DNA from: Coccinella septempunctata
Taxonomy: Eukaryota > Arthropoda > Insecta > Coleoptera > Coccinellidae
DNA length: 64,000 nucleotides
Direction of reading: 5' to 3'
Assembly: GCF_907165205.1 (NCBI RefSeq)
Contig: NC_058194.1
Span: 23,560,856-23,624,855 of the forward strand
Of the stretch, positions 23,017 to 36,505 are shown in pieces. Every line of letters starts with the position of its first letter. The first letter of the stretch is position 1. The notes under the pieces are model-generated. The model was not told where the DNA came from. It did no database searches and was given only the letters and a program-made list of their open reading frames with translations. Both the position numbers and the translations under genes were made by a program.

Positions 23017-25029
23017 ATGCATTTTTGGAAACGATTTTTTGATCATTTTTCTTTTATATTATTACTCAATTTGTTCAATGAAATAATAGGATCCGAAGTT
23101 CTAAGACCTCGTGGAGTTTCCTTGTCACGAGCACCTTTATACAATCCAAAAAATGATTTTACTTGTTTTGATCGTAGTAAAACTATTCCATTTTCTCAGG
23201 TAAATGATGATTATTGTGATTGCCCTGATGCAAGTGATGAGCCTGGAACCTCAGCTTGTCCTCATGGAATATTTTATTGTGTAAATGCAGGATTTAAACC
23301 CATGAACCTGGCTTCAAGTAGAGTGAATGATGGAATTTGTGATTGCTGTGATGGTGCAGATGAATATGCAAGTGAGCCAAAATGTATCAATAATTGTGCT
23401 GAGCTCGGACAATTCGCTAGAGAGAAAGAATTGCAGAGGGAAGAACTCTTGAAGGCTGGCAAACAACTGAGAGAGGAGTTCAGCCAAAAAGGTAAATGGA
23501 TGTGGAATAAGGAAAACCAGTTTATGAATTGATCTCAAGATCATTGATACATTGATGATCCTTTTTGTTTAAGGTATTCAAGAAAAACAACAGAGAAAAG
23601 AAAAATTGTTGGAACTTGAGAAGAACAAAGAAGAAGCAGATAGAGTAAAAGCTGAAAAAGAAAGATTGAAAAATGAAGCTGAAGAACTAGAGAATACTGC
23701 ATTAGATTATTATAGAAAATTGGAAGAAGAACAAAATAAACAGAAAGCTGAAACAGAAGCCCTTAAATTGAGGGTAGAAGCTAATGCTGCTTTTAATAAG
23801 TATGATGTAGACCAAGATGGAAAAATCACAGTTTCTGAATTACAACAATTTGAAACTTTTGATAAGGATAAAGATGGAAAAGGTAATGATTATTATATGA
23901 TTCATTTTTTGTTGCTATTTTAAATTTACTCTATAGTGTCTGAAGAAGAAGCCAAATATTTCCTAAATGACCAAGAAGAAGCAGATTCAGAGAAATTTGT
24001 GAGTGATGCTTGGAATAGAATTAAACCTTACCTCATGATAGAATCAGGTGCATTCAGGGAGAAAACAGATCCTGACCAGGAAGCTGTTGAGGAGGAAGAG
24101 GAATTTAATGAGGAAGGTAAAACAAGCTACATATTAATGTATAAATACATATATTATATACATCATGTATTTCATTTTTAGCAGGAAAAAATTCAATTTG
24201 AACAAATGTATATCTGTGCATGAAATAAAATATAAAACACTGTAACAAATTGTCAAATGGTGATTGGTTCGTGTAACCCTATGGTGACCAACATCAACCA
24301 GTGATTTTGGCAATTTGTTAGAGTGCCCTATTTATATTTTAATTGGAATATCATAAGTTAGGTTATTACATCATTATCTGTAAAAATGATAATGAGTCCG
24401 AATATTATTGAAAATTGTCTTTTCAAGAAAAAACAGAAGAAGATGCAGATGATGAGGAAGATAGTGTCAAGGAACAACAAGAACCAGAGCAACAAGAAGA
24501 AATTCCCCCGCCTATAGAATATGATGAAGAAACCCAAAAGTTAGTGGATGCAGCTACAGATGCTAGGAATGAATTTTCAAATGCAGAATCAGCTGTGAGG
24601 GATCTTGAATCAGAAATACGCAACATCAAAGAATATTTAGAGAAAGACTTTGGCCCAGATGAAGAATATGCACCACTTCTTGGTCAATGTTTTGAGTATG
24701 TCGACCATGAGTATATATATAAACTTTGTCCGTTTGATAAAACAGTACAGCAGCCTAAATCAGGTTCTATGGAAACACGTCTGGGCACATGGGGGCACTG
24801 GTCGGGTCCAGATCATAACAAGTATGAAAGGATGTCTTATGAGAGAGGGCAAGCTTGTTGGAATGGTCCACAGAGATCTACTATTGTGAACATTTCATGT
24901 GGTAGTGATAATAAAGTAACTTCTGTATCTGAACCAAATAAATGTGAATACGTTTTTGAGTTTTCAACTCCTGCAGCATGTTACGAGATTCCAATTGAAT
25001 ATCAAGAAAGTGCACATGATGAACTCTGA
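23017..25029 (+). CDS. PRKCSH: Glucosidase 2 subunit beta
   Basis: Complete, four exons: 23017-23491, 23574-23882, 23937-24116, 24428-25029; 521 residues, close to the family's usual length. It has a signal peptide, then two LDL-receptor class A-like cysteine repeats (DDYCDCPDASDEPG and DGICDCCDGADEY) that bind calcium in this family. Next come a charged coiled coil, EF-hand-like loops (DVDQDGKITVSEL and DKDKDGK), an acidic E-rich region, and an MRH (mannose-6-phosphate receptor homology) domain from about residue 395 (GQCFEYV... ACWNGPQRS). The C-terminus is HDEL. The protein retains and targets the glucosidase II alpha subunit in the ER for trimming of glucose from N-glycans in the calnexin cycle. 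It shares an ER location and HDEL signal with the divergent neighbour TXNDC5. Confidence 0.95.
24238..24325. mobile_element. Small foldback MITE in glucosidase II beta intron 3
   Basis: CACTGTAACAAATTGTCAAA at the left pairs with the right end TTTGGCAATTTGTTAGAGTG; further inside GTGATTGGTT pairs with AACCAGTGAT. About 88 bp, intronic, no coding content. Confidence 0.65.
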
Positions 25030-28000
25030 GTATTATTTTTTTTATGTGAAGTGAAAAGGTTAACTTCGACTTCGGTGGGATAGTAAACGAGTGAAACATT
25101 TTGTCTTATATTTTATGTGATCATTTTGGTGAAAGTACTTTTTATACAGTCTTTTCAGATATGAGTATCATCAATAGAATAGATATTTATTCATGATATT
25201 GTAAAACCGATATTTAGGATAGGTCCAACTGCGAGACTACAATATCAAGATTTAAAAAAGATCAAAAAATAGAACTATCACAAGAACCATATGTGTTTAA
25301 AAGTGCATTCTTACCTGTTTTGTTTTTCCCTTTCCAATTTTACCTACTTTTCAGGCATTTTAAATGACCTCACCTTTTTGGTAATTTTTCAAAGGTCACC
25401 TTTCCAGTTGATTATCTTCCAGAAAAACTATCACTGATCGGAAAGTGATGCACATTTCCTAGAAGCAATTCTTCTAGTAATAAATCTGAGAACTACAGCG
25501 ATCTCGAAGCAACTGTTTGGTCTTGAGCAATTTTTAACTGACCCCATCCTTTAGGGAAATTTTTCGAAGGTCACCTTTCGAGTCGCGTATCTTCCAGGAA
25601 AATTAACGTAAATCGACATGTGATACGTATTCAGAAAGAGCAACTCATCCTCTTCTAATAAATCTCAAAATTTCATCCACCTCTGTGCAACCGTTCGATC
25701 TTGTCGAAGTTTTAAAGGACCTCGCCTTTTTGAGAATTTTTCGAAGGTCGGCTTTCGACACGCATCTCTCCGCAAAATCGTTGTAGATCTTAATGCGATA
25801 CATATTCTGAAAAAACAACTGCTCTAGTAGTATTCGTTTCGAAATATGAAAAAAAAACCTTTTTTTGTCGTAGATGGATAGAATTCCGAGTTTAGCTCAA
25901 AAAGACTTGATTGTACAAACAAGAATGATACATTGGTCGCTTTATGAATGAATTTTTCTTCAAATAAGAAGTGTAGAAATCCAAACCCAGAAAGGATAAA
26001 ATGTGTATTAAAAATAAAAAGCAAAAATTATTCGAATCCTTTTATTCAATGATATCTAAATATTCTCAATTAATACAAATATTCATCCAACAATCAAAAC
26101 AAAATTTTAGAGAGTAACAAACTATAAGAAATATAAATATATACAAAATTCAATGCTATAGAGAAATTTTCTTTTTCATCTATTTCACATTAGGTACTGG
26201 ACAATAAAATTTTGTCCGAGATATGGAACACATATGTGCTGGAAAAATTTGATATATGTGGAGGTAAATTTCAAATATAATCATCAGAGATATCGACTCC
26301 ATTTAGGTATCTACAGTTTTGGATAATAAGTATTGAAAATGATGAATTATTATACTTAGTTCTAATGATGAACGATTTAAATGTTTCAGTTGGTATAAGT
26401 AGAAGTAATTTGATATGATTATACCTATCCTATATCTTGTTTTGAATTGATCAACAATCAATAAAGAATTCTTTCTTAAAGAGGGTTACCTGTTGGAGTA
26501 TATGATATCTAGAGGAGGATTAGAAAGGCTAGATTAAAAGATTCCATCGAGATGAAAAATTCTAATGTTACATTTCGAATAAGGCAATTCAAACTAATTT
26601 TCCACTTTAATCTGTCCACTTAAATGATGCTTAGGAAACGCACACTATAGATCGATTAGGTATATTATTTCCAAAAAAAATTAAATTATGTAGGTAATGT
26701 TATCTTTTTCAAAGTGCTCTTTGCGATCTTTTGTTACAATTTGAGTTGGATCAGACATCGCCTACTCTGCGTTATTGGCGAGGTTGCTGTGTGGTCAGAC
26801 TAAGAAAATTTCATAAAGTAAGTCAAGGGTGTGTTCTGTGGAAAATTCTTTCCATTGCGGACGTGTATCCTAAGCCCTCTGTATGGTGTATGGTGGGTTT
26901 ATGGAGGCTTCCCAAGAACTATAAACCCTAAGGAAGGAACCAATTGACTTTGCAAATGGTATTTCGTCGTCAACCTTTTCAGGAAGGTTGCAAAAACCCA
27001 CCATAGATCCGAAATATTTCAGAACTGAAGGGATAGTGTTATTGTTTATTATCATTCAACTTTGTGGAGTCGATTTGTTACAAAAAAAAAACAATTAATG
27101 TATTATGATCATTTATTATTCATACAACGTGATGAAAGTGAATGATTTAGTTCTTTTCCTTAAAGTCTCTAGGACTCACTCTGACTACTCAGAAACTTTT
27201 CGTTCATTATTACACTCATTGATTCAAAAATGTATTATTGTTCTGTGTGGACGACTTGAAGAAATTTCTAAGAAGAATAGGTAAAGTCCTAATTACCTAG
27301 CAACTTCTACTGTCATCAATAGAGGTCGTTATTTAATCTATACACGCTACACGTGCTCTAAGAAAAGTTTTTAGATCTCCGCCACAGGTCAAAATTATTA
27401 TTTTCAATAATAAGAATTAATTCAGATGCATGCTCATATTATTATTTTCGTTATCACCATTTGGATTATTCAAAAACCCACCACACCATACAACAGAATT
27501 TGTGATATGATACCGACAATATAAAATGATTCTTATTCCACAACGTTAATAAGAATTTCGAGATTTCAGAATACGGAATAGAGTTGAGAATTATTGTCAT
27601 CAAAGTTGGTGTACTTTGTTGATTTCGAGGAGAGCACATTCTTAGTCAAGAAAAAATCGCCTATATGAGGTGTTCCCAAAGGTGAGAGACAATAAATCAT
27701 TTCACCAAAACAATTTTTTCGACTTTAGGGTGAATTTTTTGAAAGATGATGCGTTTATTCAATTATTAAACTCGAATCATGATTTCGGTTCTGATTCTGA
27801 TAGTTTTAAAAAATTTATGTGAATAATTTATAATTTGATTGGTTGGTATAGGTTTATATGTTATATCGGTATCTTGAGCCTTTTCCGTCAGGCTCACCTT
27901 TAATAACACCCTGTGCGTATGTGTTTCATTTTTGACTCAGTGAGTGTATTGGATTTCGGAAAATTTACTGAAGTCAATTTGATATGACTTCTGAAAATGA

Positions 28001-30759
28001 GTGTGGGGTAGTCGGCAGTACCAGCTACAAGCAACAAATTTGCACGAAGTGTGGGTGAAGACCATGATCTTAACAGATCAAGAGAGTATGAATTTGATCG
28101 GTCATCTGACTCTACCTGAAGGAGAGCGTAGGTGTGAACGTATGTAGCCCGTACGATAGTCCACCTCGTCCTTCTGCAACCCAGTCCGCATCCCAAGCCT
28201 GCTCCGCTTGCTCCATCTACCAACAAATTTGACAGTGTATGTATACCTTAATATTAATTTTTTCCCAAGGCAGTTTTTCAAATTAGGGAGTTTTTGCACC
28301 GTCGAGTTTTTTACATTTTTATTCATACAACCAGAGTCTCAGCTCATCGATTTGTGAGCCTCAATACTTTCTGGTCTTGAGTCCTGAGCGCAGTATAAAG
28401 AAAGACTATAAAGTTAAAGTAGTGTCCTCTCGAAGAATATTTGAAAAAAAGAATATTTCACGCCTACAACCGAAGACTTGTTTTTATAGTACTGTCATGG
28501 CAAATAAAAATTCAAATTTGAAAAATTATATAGGGTAAAAATTAGTCAGAACAATGCCCTGTCCAGAGTCTTGTGCTGTCTATGTCCTGGATAATCATTA
28601 AAATGTTACCTATACCCTAGATACCCTATCTTCTACTAGACATATCATATCAAAGTATTCAATATATTCTTTAAAGAAATATCCCTATCAGTATTTTTTA
28701 TCAGGCAGAACTTGGCAGTACTAGAGTCAATTGTAATGAGTTCTTGATCTTGAGTACACGAAGTACTTTGTCAATAGAAGATGAGTTGTCAAGGTCGGGT
28801 GTGATTCTCGTACACGTGGAAAGTTCCAGTTGTATCAGACATATTTTATTTCTATCCATCTTTTCCAATGTTATTTTTTACACAATTGAACCATTTCAGA
28901 AATACTCATACAGAGGTGATGCAAGAACTCCCTATTAACATATTACGTGCTGAAAGCTTATCCGAAATAACAATTAACACTTAACAGAACCCGGTTTCCG
29001 AATCAGCAAACTGGGTTGCCCGGTAAAAAATCAGTTTCTAGCACATTCTGAAATTTTAATTTATGCAAACTGCATATATTTGGTTGCAACATTATTATCA
29101 AGACCTTTAGTGTTGCTTTATTTTAGACTTTAGTAGCTCCTGGTACTGAATTACTACATCTCTGGGTGCATCTAATCGTACTCAAAACGGTCAAACTTAA
29201 GCTCTAACAACTTCTGAGTTAAACAATTTGCCTTAAATCTTGACCCATATCAATGGTACCAGTATCTGCTATGAATAGTGTAGGTACTAGAAATCAATTT
29301 ACCAGACCACCAGTGTAAAATAAAATAGGTATAAGTAGATACACTGAATGTTATTATTTATTCATTTCTGAAAGGAAATTATTTAGGCATATTAATATTC
29401 ATTATTTATCGAAAACATTATCAAAAGAACTCTCAAGAGCTACATGAAGCATCGTCAGACACGCCTCAAAAATTCCTATTCGCAGATGTACTCAGATGTA
29501 GATACTCTAAGAATATGCTAGGAATTCAATTTTTCACAGGGTACCTTATATATGCAACATATTTTCATATGCAGAGCTGTTTCTGCGAACACTTGTAATT
29601 TGAGCTTAAACAAGCACTGTTATTTCTGTATCCATTTCACACCATCAAATTTGGAACATATTTATTAATCTAATCATCATTTTACCAGAATTGAGATTTT
29701 TTAGGGTTGAAGATTGAAGAGTTTCATATATTCTCATGACGATTTTGTCGAAATACTATTGTAACAAAATCCCAAACTTTGGCATTTCATGAAATATTTT
29801 TTCGAAAATTTCAATATATAAGTTCGCGTTTTTTTAGGCCTTCCTATAATATGTGGAAAAAATCGGCAAAAAATGTACAACAAAATTTTCAGATATGAAA
29901 ATATGCTTTGATCTCCCCATGGTAGTGTTCATAATTGTCCGATGATCGAATTACAATGGCTGATGGTATTTTTCGCATTATTATTAAGTGATTTATGAGA
30001 GTGAAATAATTATTGAATCAATTTTGAAACTCCAGTCGTTTAGAATAAATAAATGAAATAAGTAATAATTTCGATATAGAATGTGATTTAAATGACTCCG
30101 ATTTGTGGATAAATTTTATCGATAAATAAACCATCAGTTCTTTTATTTTCTCTGAGTAAGAAGAAAAAACAACACTTCGATAACGTTCAAAACTGAGAAA
30201 TTATCATTATTGAGGTTTTCAAAAAAGAAGCAACAACAGATAACGGAAAAATACATAACACTTTTCCAAGCATTTTTTCACGTCACATCCACTTATTTAC
30301 CTCAAACGACATTCGGTTGTTAGTTTTGCTGTTGCTCTTTATAATATCCTTGGTGTCTACTAGTGTTTTACTAGAAAAGGACAATAATTTAACCTACGAA
30401 CAGTGGAATAAATGCAGCATTCGAATTGAAAAATGTAAGATGCGAATATTTTTCATGTACAGAAGAAGGACTGCAGAGACGAAGAGAAAAATCTTTTAGT
30501 AAAACAAAAAATCAACTATAGTTTTATTCACAAAATCATATCCTACATTGAGTAAATAGGAAAAAGTAGAAAACTCTACAGAAAAAGCATACAAAACACA
30601 ATAATATTTGTCTGTAGACTACTCAAGCATTTGCACTGCAGTTTATTGTGTACTCAAATGAAATCAAAAATACAAGCACACAAAAAATTGGTTGATGCAA
30701 TACGTTTTCCAAAGTGAACATATTTGAACGATGATGATGTGATGGGTATATATAGTGTG
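25030..30759. other. Gene-poor AT-rich region
   Basis: No exon chain recognised on either strand apart from the tandem repeat listed at 25366-25890. Frames at 27900-28226 (-) and 30317-30499 (+) were examined and not accepted. A short inverted pair (GGTGGGTTT near 26893 and AAACCCACC near 26995) suggests another small repeat. Confidence 0.5.
25366..25890. repeat. Three-unit tandem repeat, about 175-bp period
   Basis: Diverged units start at about 25366, 25540 and 25718 (spacing 174 and 178). Each opens GACCY..CMTTTW.GG.AATTTTTC.AAGGTC and goes on through a TCTTCCAG-like and an AATAAATCT-like block. The unit size is typical of satellite monomers. It lies downstream of the glucosidase II beta gene. 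Confidence 0.65.
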
Positions 30760-31828
30760 CAGTGGCGGCTCATGGTCATGAGAGCTGAGGAGGCTAATAG
30801 TTTTCGAGGAGTGTTGGAACAAACTCTTATCAATCAATAAAGTATACTTCTTCAACATAATGAAAAGTTGTCAGTTCTAAGATTAATTTTGAATGCAAGA
30901 GGATGCTATTATGCTCCTTTTACTTGTTATGCCTTTCGATAGATCGCGGTAAATTTTTCAAATCTGAAAACCCCGTTTTGAACCATGAAGTATATTCTGT
31001 TTGATGAGAAAATAGTAAATATGGCCAGCAAAATAACTTTTCCCGTTTGATCGAAGCAGTTAACCAATCACATTTATCGTACCAAACAACACTGAAACTT
31101 CTATTCTGACGCTTTCGGTAGACTTTAGTGTAATTAAATTTGGTGGAGGTCTTGTAAAGATTTTAACAACGTGTACAGTTAATTCTCAATATTCAATTCC
31201 ATTTTATTTTTTGGTCCGTATCAGTACTTACCCCTAACGCCCTAACAAAACAACCTATCTTAACAAGAATATATCACAAATTTCCCGAAGTTCCAGTTCT
31301 CCATGAAGTCGTTACATTCAAATTGAAATCATAACAACTACCGCCGGACAACGCCCCTACCGTCGGAGATCAAGCGAATATAGTCGAAGACGGCACGAAA
31401 GAATCAATGGAGAACAGGGGAGCTGAGCCTCCTCTGGTACATTTTACGGGCGAATATGGTACAGTAAGTCAGCTGAATTCTTGTTCGGCTAGTATGCGAG
31501 TCCAGAGACCGTATGCGTGAGTTACACTATCAACGGAGGCAGCAGGCCCAACAGCCTCCGTCCGAATAGGCAGTACTAGGAAATATTCACATTCGACTCG
31601 GCGGACGCGTACGCAGCCGGTGGATTGTATGATTGTTATGCTGGATTTTTATGAGCGGAGGACCGAAAAATCAACTAATTTTTATCTGAATATCTAGTTC
31701 AGGTGTTCGGAAAATTTATATAGAAATTACTTTCTGAAAATGAGGACATGCCCGAAGTGAATGTATTTTAGCTCTAAGCTTTATGAGGAGGCTTAGCCTC
31801 CCTTGCCTCCTCTGACGAGCCGCCCTTG
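30760..31828. mobile_element. hAT-type non-autonomous element with perfect 8-bp duplication
   Basis: The left end is CAGTGGCGGCTCATGG and the right end GACGAGCCGCCCTTG, inverted with a few mismatches; ATAGTGTG flanks both sides (30752-30759, 31829-31836). 1069 bp, with no transposase frame. 8-bp duplication and CAG-type ends are hAT hallmarks. Confidence 0.85.
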
Positions 31829-31836
31829 ATAGTGTG

Positions 31837-34339
31837 TATAGAAGATCGACAATTTTTCGACGAATTTCCCAGGAGAGATTTTTAGTGGATTATTAAACAA
31901 GCTTTAGATTTTAAGAAAGAAGGTAAATTAAGGTGAGTTTCGAAATCACAATTCCACAAGTAAGATCAGATCATGAGAATTCATGAATAATGAAATGATT
32001 TTGATCAAAGTGGGCATAATTGTAACTCCAATGTTGAATTGTTTTTCAACCTTTCTGATTTATCCTATTCGTTTTTTGTAAATGTGGTGTAGATGTTGTT
32101 ATTTTAATCTAAATTGTGTTGAAAATTTTTCACAATTTTACACGTACTGAAATGAGAGATAACGACTATTTTTATTGAAAATATTCATTTCCCTAAATGT
32201 ACCCTGCGTTTCAATAATTTCTGATTAAATCGATGCAGGTAGAATAAATATTTGAAAGTAAAACTGATTTATTTATTGGGAATAAGAGTTAAACCTGCAA
32301 GATTCACTTACCCAAAAAAGGAGACCATGTAACATTTATTCCACCACCAAATAATGAACAAAAATATATTTGTTTTGAACCTAACTTTCATAATTTTATA
32401 GTGCCTGTTCTGCAGAGTTTTTAACATTATTCAGAAACTCACTTCTTTTACGGGAAGATGTAGCAGACTGCCAGGTTGAACTCAATTACTGGTAGTGTCG
32501 TCTTCTGGAGTGTGTTGTTCTTTGCAGCGATAAATTGGTATAGGTACCACCATTTGTGAGGGCGCTAAGTAGCACAAAACCACACAGCACAAACGAAGGA
32601 AGTAGGTATTGACAAAGACATAAAATTAAGATGGAGAGATTCTATCTAAAGATCTAATGAAACGTGCACAGAACAATTAAAGTGTTTTGAAATGTGTAGG
32701 ATTGTGTCGAATTTTATAAGTGATTCGTCTTATATCTTCGATATTCTTTCGGGAAGAATTGATGTCTCACCAAAAAACGATAATTTTAACATCACACTCC
32801 CATTTCTGCTGTAATATTGTTACCTAGATTCGATTTTCCTAGACTATACAAAATTATGATCAAGGATGCATAGATTATTAGGAGTAAATTTATTTCGATA
32901 TCGCCCATCACCAAGTTTGTGTAAAGAGCTTGTTGATAACATACTGTTATAGGCAATGATATTTCTTAAACTTTGATTCAGATTGGAAAATGCATAAATA
33001 CCTATGCAACCTGATGATTATTGAGATGAAGGGAAGATTAAATCAACTAGATCGATTCATCATTTATTTCATTTTCATTACTTGTATAGAGTGATATACG
33101 CCGCTAATATTATGCTCTCATTGTGCAATTTGTTTGGTGATATTGATAATAAATGATAAATTTCATATATATGGACGCCATAAAACGCTTAAAATCATTT
33201 GGCCGTTGGCCATTGCCTGGTTAAATACTAGATTTTTTCTATTTTCAATCTCGAATTCGTATTTAGATACTTGACTGGGAGAATTTGAAAAAAGCCCTTC
33301 AAGATTAGTCTATTGGAGCATGAGCAATGTTTTTGAAATGTACACTTCGCGAAAGTCTAAAACAATAAAATTTAAGTGACCTTGATTTAAATGATAATTC
33401 TAAATTCAATAATATAGAGAATTATGAACAACAAGAAATGTGAATGAAATAAGTGATGAAGTGTTTCTCAAAATACCTACAAATCCCGATTAAATTTGTG
33501 CAGAAAAGCAAAATATCATGCAAGAAACCTACCTCATTATCAATATTTATTAAAGTGGTAAGCAGTATAAAGAAAAATATTTGTCGAATCTTAAGCCATT
33601 TGTGCGGTAAAAGATAAAATTATTATTGTACGTCCCAAATTAAGAATTTTTTAGATCTTAGATATTAATTCTCTTTACACGAATATCCGAACTGTTCGTT
33701 TGGAATTTGAAATAAAATTTTTATCAAATGAGGAGTCCCCCTTTTCAATGAAGAAAAAGTGGAATAAAATAGTTTCGTAGGAAATAAAAATTTATTGTCT
33801 ATATCTGGTCATTTCTTAAATCTAAATAAAAAAAGGAATTGATCGAGTTTAACCTCATCTTCAGTAGTTTGATGAAGAATTTAAATGATATATTTCGCTG
33901 TTGAATAGATAAGAAAATTCATGTGATATTGCAATGTGACATGCACACGTATAGATGAAACATGGAACATGGAACTACTGAGGTTGAGAATAACTAGAAA
34001 CATTTCTTTTCGTCCACTCCAAAATCGAATTCTGAGGAATATTCCGAGAATATTCGATTTCTAAATCTAACAATAAGTGATAACATCGATTTCTAAATAC
34101 CTAATCAGTTTTTTTGTACGAGAACTACCTATATTTCTCAAACATAGATTCCACGATCATGACCTAATGCTACTAGTGTAAGTTATTTCATTATAATTGA
34201 GAAAATAATTTTTTATTTTTATTTGTTTTGAAGAAATCAGCAATAGTGGAAAAGTCAGCCTTTTTATTGAAAAAAAAAAGTAGGGACCCATCTTGAAGGA
34301 AATTTCTTCTTATTTAAAAAATTACACTCATCAACCCTT
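31837..34339. other. No feature recognised
   Basis: AT-rich, non-coding on both strands as far as I can see; no exon with family similarity, no RNA gene, and only short low-complexity runs. Confidence 0.4.
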
Positions 34340-34347
34340 CATGGAGG

Positions 34348-34613
34348 CAAGGGCGGTCATAGACTGATTTTCTGGGAGGGGTAGTAATTGAAAGAACAAT
34401 TGAAATTTCATATTAAGACTTCAAATAACACCCTGTAGGTATCTCTAGGTCCTATATTTTTTTCTTGAAATTGTACAAGGAATCTCTCCTTTTCATGTCA
34501 TTATAATATTGTTTTTTCTTCATTTTTTCATATGAAAAATTAAAAAAATCGAATTCGCTCTGGGGGGGGGAGGGTAATCACCGCCTTTAACCCCCTCCGT
34601 AGGACCGCCCTTG
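34348..34613. mobile_element. hAT MITE, 266 bp, inserted in a dispersed repeat
   Basis: Ends CAAGGGCGGTC and GACCGCCCTTG are a perfect inverted 11-mer; CATGGAGG flanks both sides (34340-34347, 34614-34621). It interrupts a copy of the dispersed repeat also found near 8395 and 49260. The ends resemble those of the 30760 element (CAAGGGCGGCTC), suggesting one family. Confidence 0.87.
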
Positions 34614-36051
34614 CATGGAGGATGTAATTGACAACTTCTTCAATTATGTACGAATTTGCCTAATTTAAATAAATCGGCCTGTTCGAGCATTCCACTATAA
34701 AATAGTAAATACAGAAAATATAAATTTTATATGCTACTTTTGCTCACTCCGTATATTTTAACGCGAGTGTTTTGAAATGATTCCTGATTATTTTTTGGTC
34801 CTTTTTGAGCCAGATAAGTGCACAATCAATCAAAAGGATCCATTTATCTATTGACAATTTAAAGGTCTTCTTCAACATATTTCGAATACATCATTCTCGA
34901 TATTCTATCTGAATCAGTTAAAATTTAAAAGTTAATCGTTAATTGAGCGTTTCTACCAGAATCCGAATGTGGAGGGATTGATTTTCACTACCATCTACTA
35001 CCTCTTTCAACAACAATACTCATGGTAATTAGGTATACTGAACAATTATTTTAAGTGAGTACTATCGTATTTTGTACAGCATAAGAAGGGCAACACAACC
35101 CACTACACATACATACATTAATTCACGTTTTTTACCCCTGTTCGGGGTGGGCATACTATAAATTGAAAAAAGAGAACAATTACTAAATGTTCTAGGTATA
35201 TATACATCAGAAAATCTATGTCTACAAACTAAAACACCAAGGTTGGGTTATTCTATGAGGATCTATTGAAAATATCAAGAGAACGATAGCTACAGATTGG
35301 ATACAAGGTGTCTTCAACAGTTGATTAAATTTGAATTTGTTACTTGGATTACTCGGAAAATTCAAAGAAATTCGTTTTCAAGTTGGCAATGAAATTTTGA
35401 ACATTTGGTAACGTATAATGAGGATTTGGAGAGAAAAATCTGTTGTTAAAACGAATTCATTGAAACTTGTTCTCAGAATCACTAATTTAGCACAACTAAC
35501 AATAATACAAAATATAACTTTTTTATGTTTGATTTCCTCTAGGAAATGGGTCAATCGAAGCCAATAAAAACCTCAAAGAAAAACTATTCTTTATTCGTTT
35601 AATTTCAAATTTGCGTCTCGAAACTAAAAATTTTATTATTTTCAAGTGTCAAAGTCAGAAGAAGATTTCTGAAGACAGAGAGGAGAAATTTCCAGCTTTG
35701 CATCAATAATACTCAGTACTACTTACTTTCGAACAAAAAAGTTCGACTGTCAAAGATTCATAGCCTACTCCACGACGAATTTATTTGAACATGATCGCTC
35801 GTCATTATGTAGCTAGCAGTTAAAGCTTCGATATCAGTTCCCACTACAGATATAAGTACTATATCACACAAATACCGAATTTATAAAGCAGAATAACGAA
35901 TAACATGAATGAAGCACAAAGTCATATTTACTTTGAATTTGAAAAAGTACAGGAGAAGCAATGAGTACAATGTTTCTTTGAATAATGAAACAAAGAAAGG
36001 AAACAAAGTTAGATTTTGAAGCAGAAGAAATCAAAAAAACTTCCTATATAA

Positions 36052-36505
36052 ACAGGGTGATGACAAATTGTATCATCACCACTACTATCTTCCAAATTAT
36101 ACCAGATAGAAATTCCGTTCATTGACAAAAAAGTTCTGCCTTCGCAAGTCCTCCAACATGACGTTCCTCAAAAATTTTTTTTTTGTACTTAGTTCTTACT
36201 AGATTCATTATGAAAAATTGTAAATGTATGTTATTCTAAAATTGCTTATACAATTCCATCAAATGACGATAACAGGATTTCAAAATTTCATGAGAGTCTT
36301 CTGTAAAAGACAGAAGATATAAGCAATTTTCGAATATAAAATATTTCCAATTTTTCATAATAAATCTAGAACAGAAAAAGATATAAGGATTTTTGGGGAC
36401 GTCATGCATGGAGGACTCAACAGGCACATTGTCAATAAACAGAATGTCTATCTGATATAGTTTGGAAGATGGTACAGGTGAGCATCGAATTTCTTATCAC
36501 CCTGT
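36052..36505. mobile_element. Foldback MITE with ACAGGGTGAT ends
   Basis: Ends ACAGGGTGATGACAAATT and TTTCTTATCACCCTGT are inverted, and pairing continues for about 120 bp (for example ATCTTCCAAATTATACCAGA on the left against the complement of TCTGATATAGTTTGGAAGAT on the right). TATA-rich flanks on both sides. Single copies of the same tip occur near 1057 and 3092. Confidence 0.7.

Noticed and set aside
27900..28226. 108-codon - frame
   Set aside because: No recognisable domain, odd glycine-rich start, and no flanking exon chain.
30317..30499. Signal-peptide-like frame with later WNKCSIRIEKC, resembling an odorant-binding-protein start
   Set aside because: No in-frame ATG upstream (the frame begins at TTG), and no further cysteine exons were found downstream.
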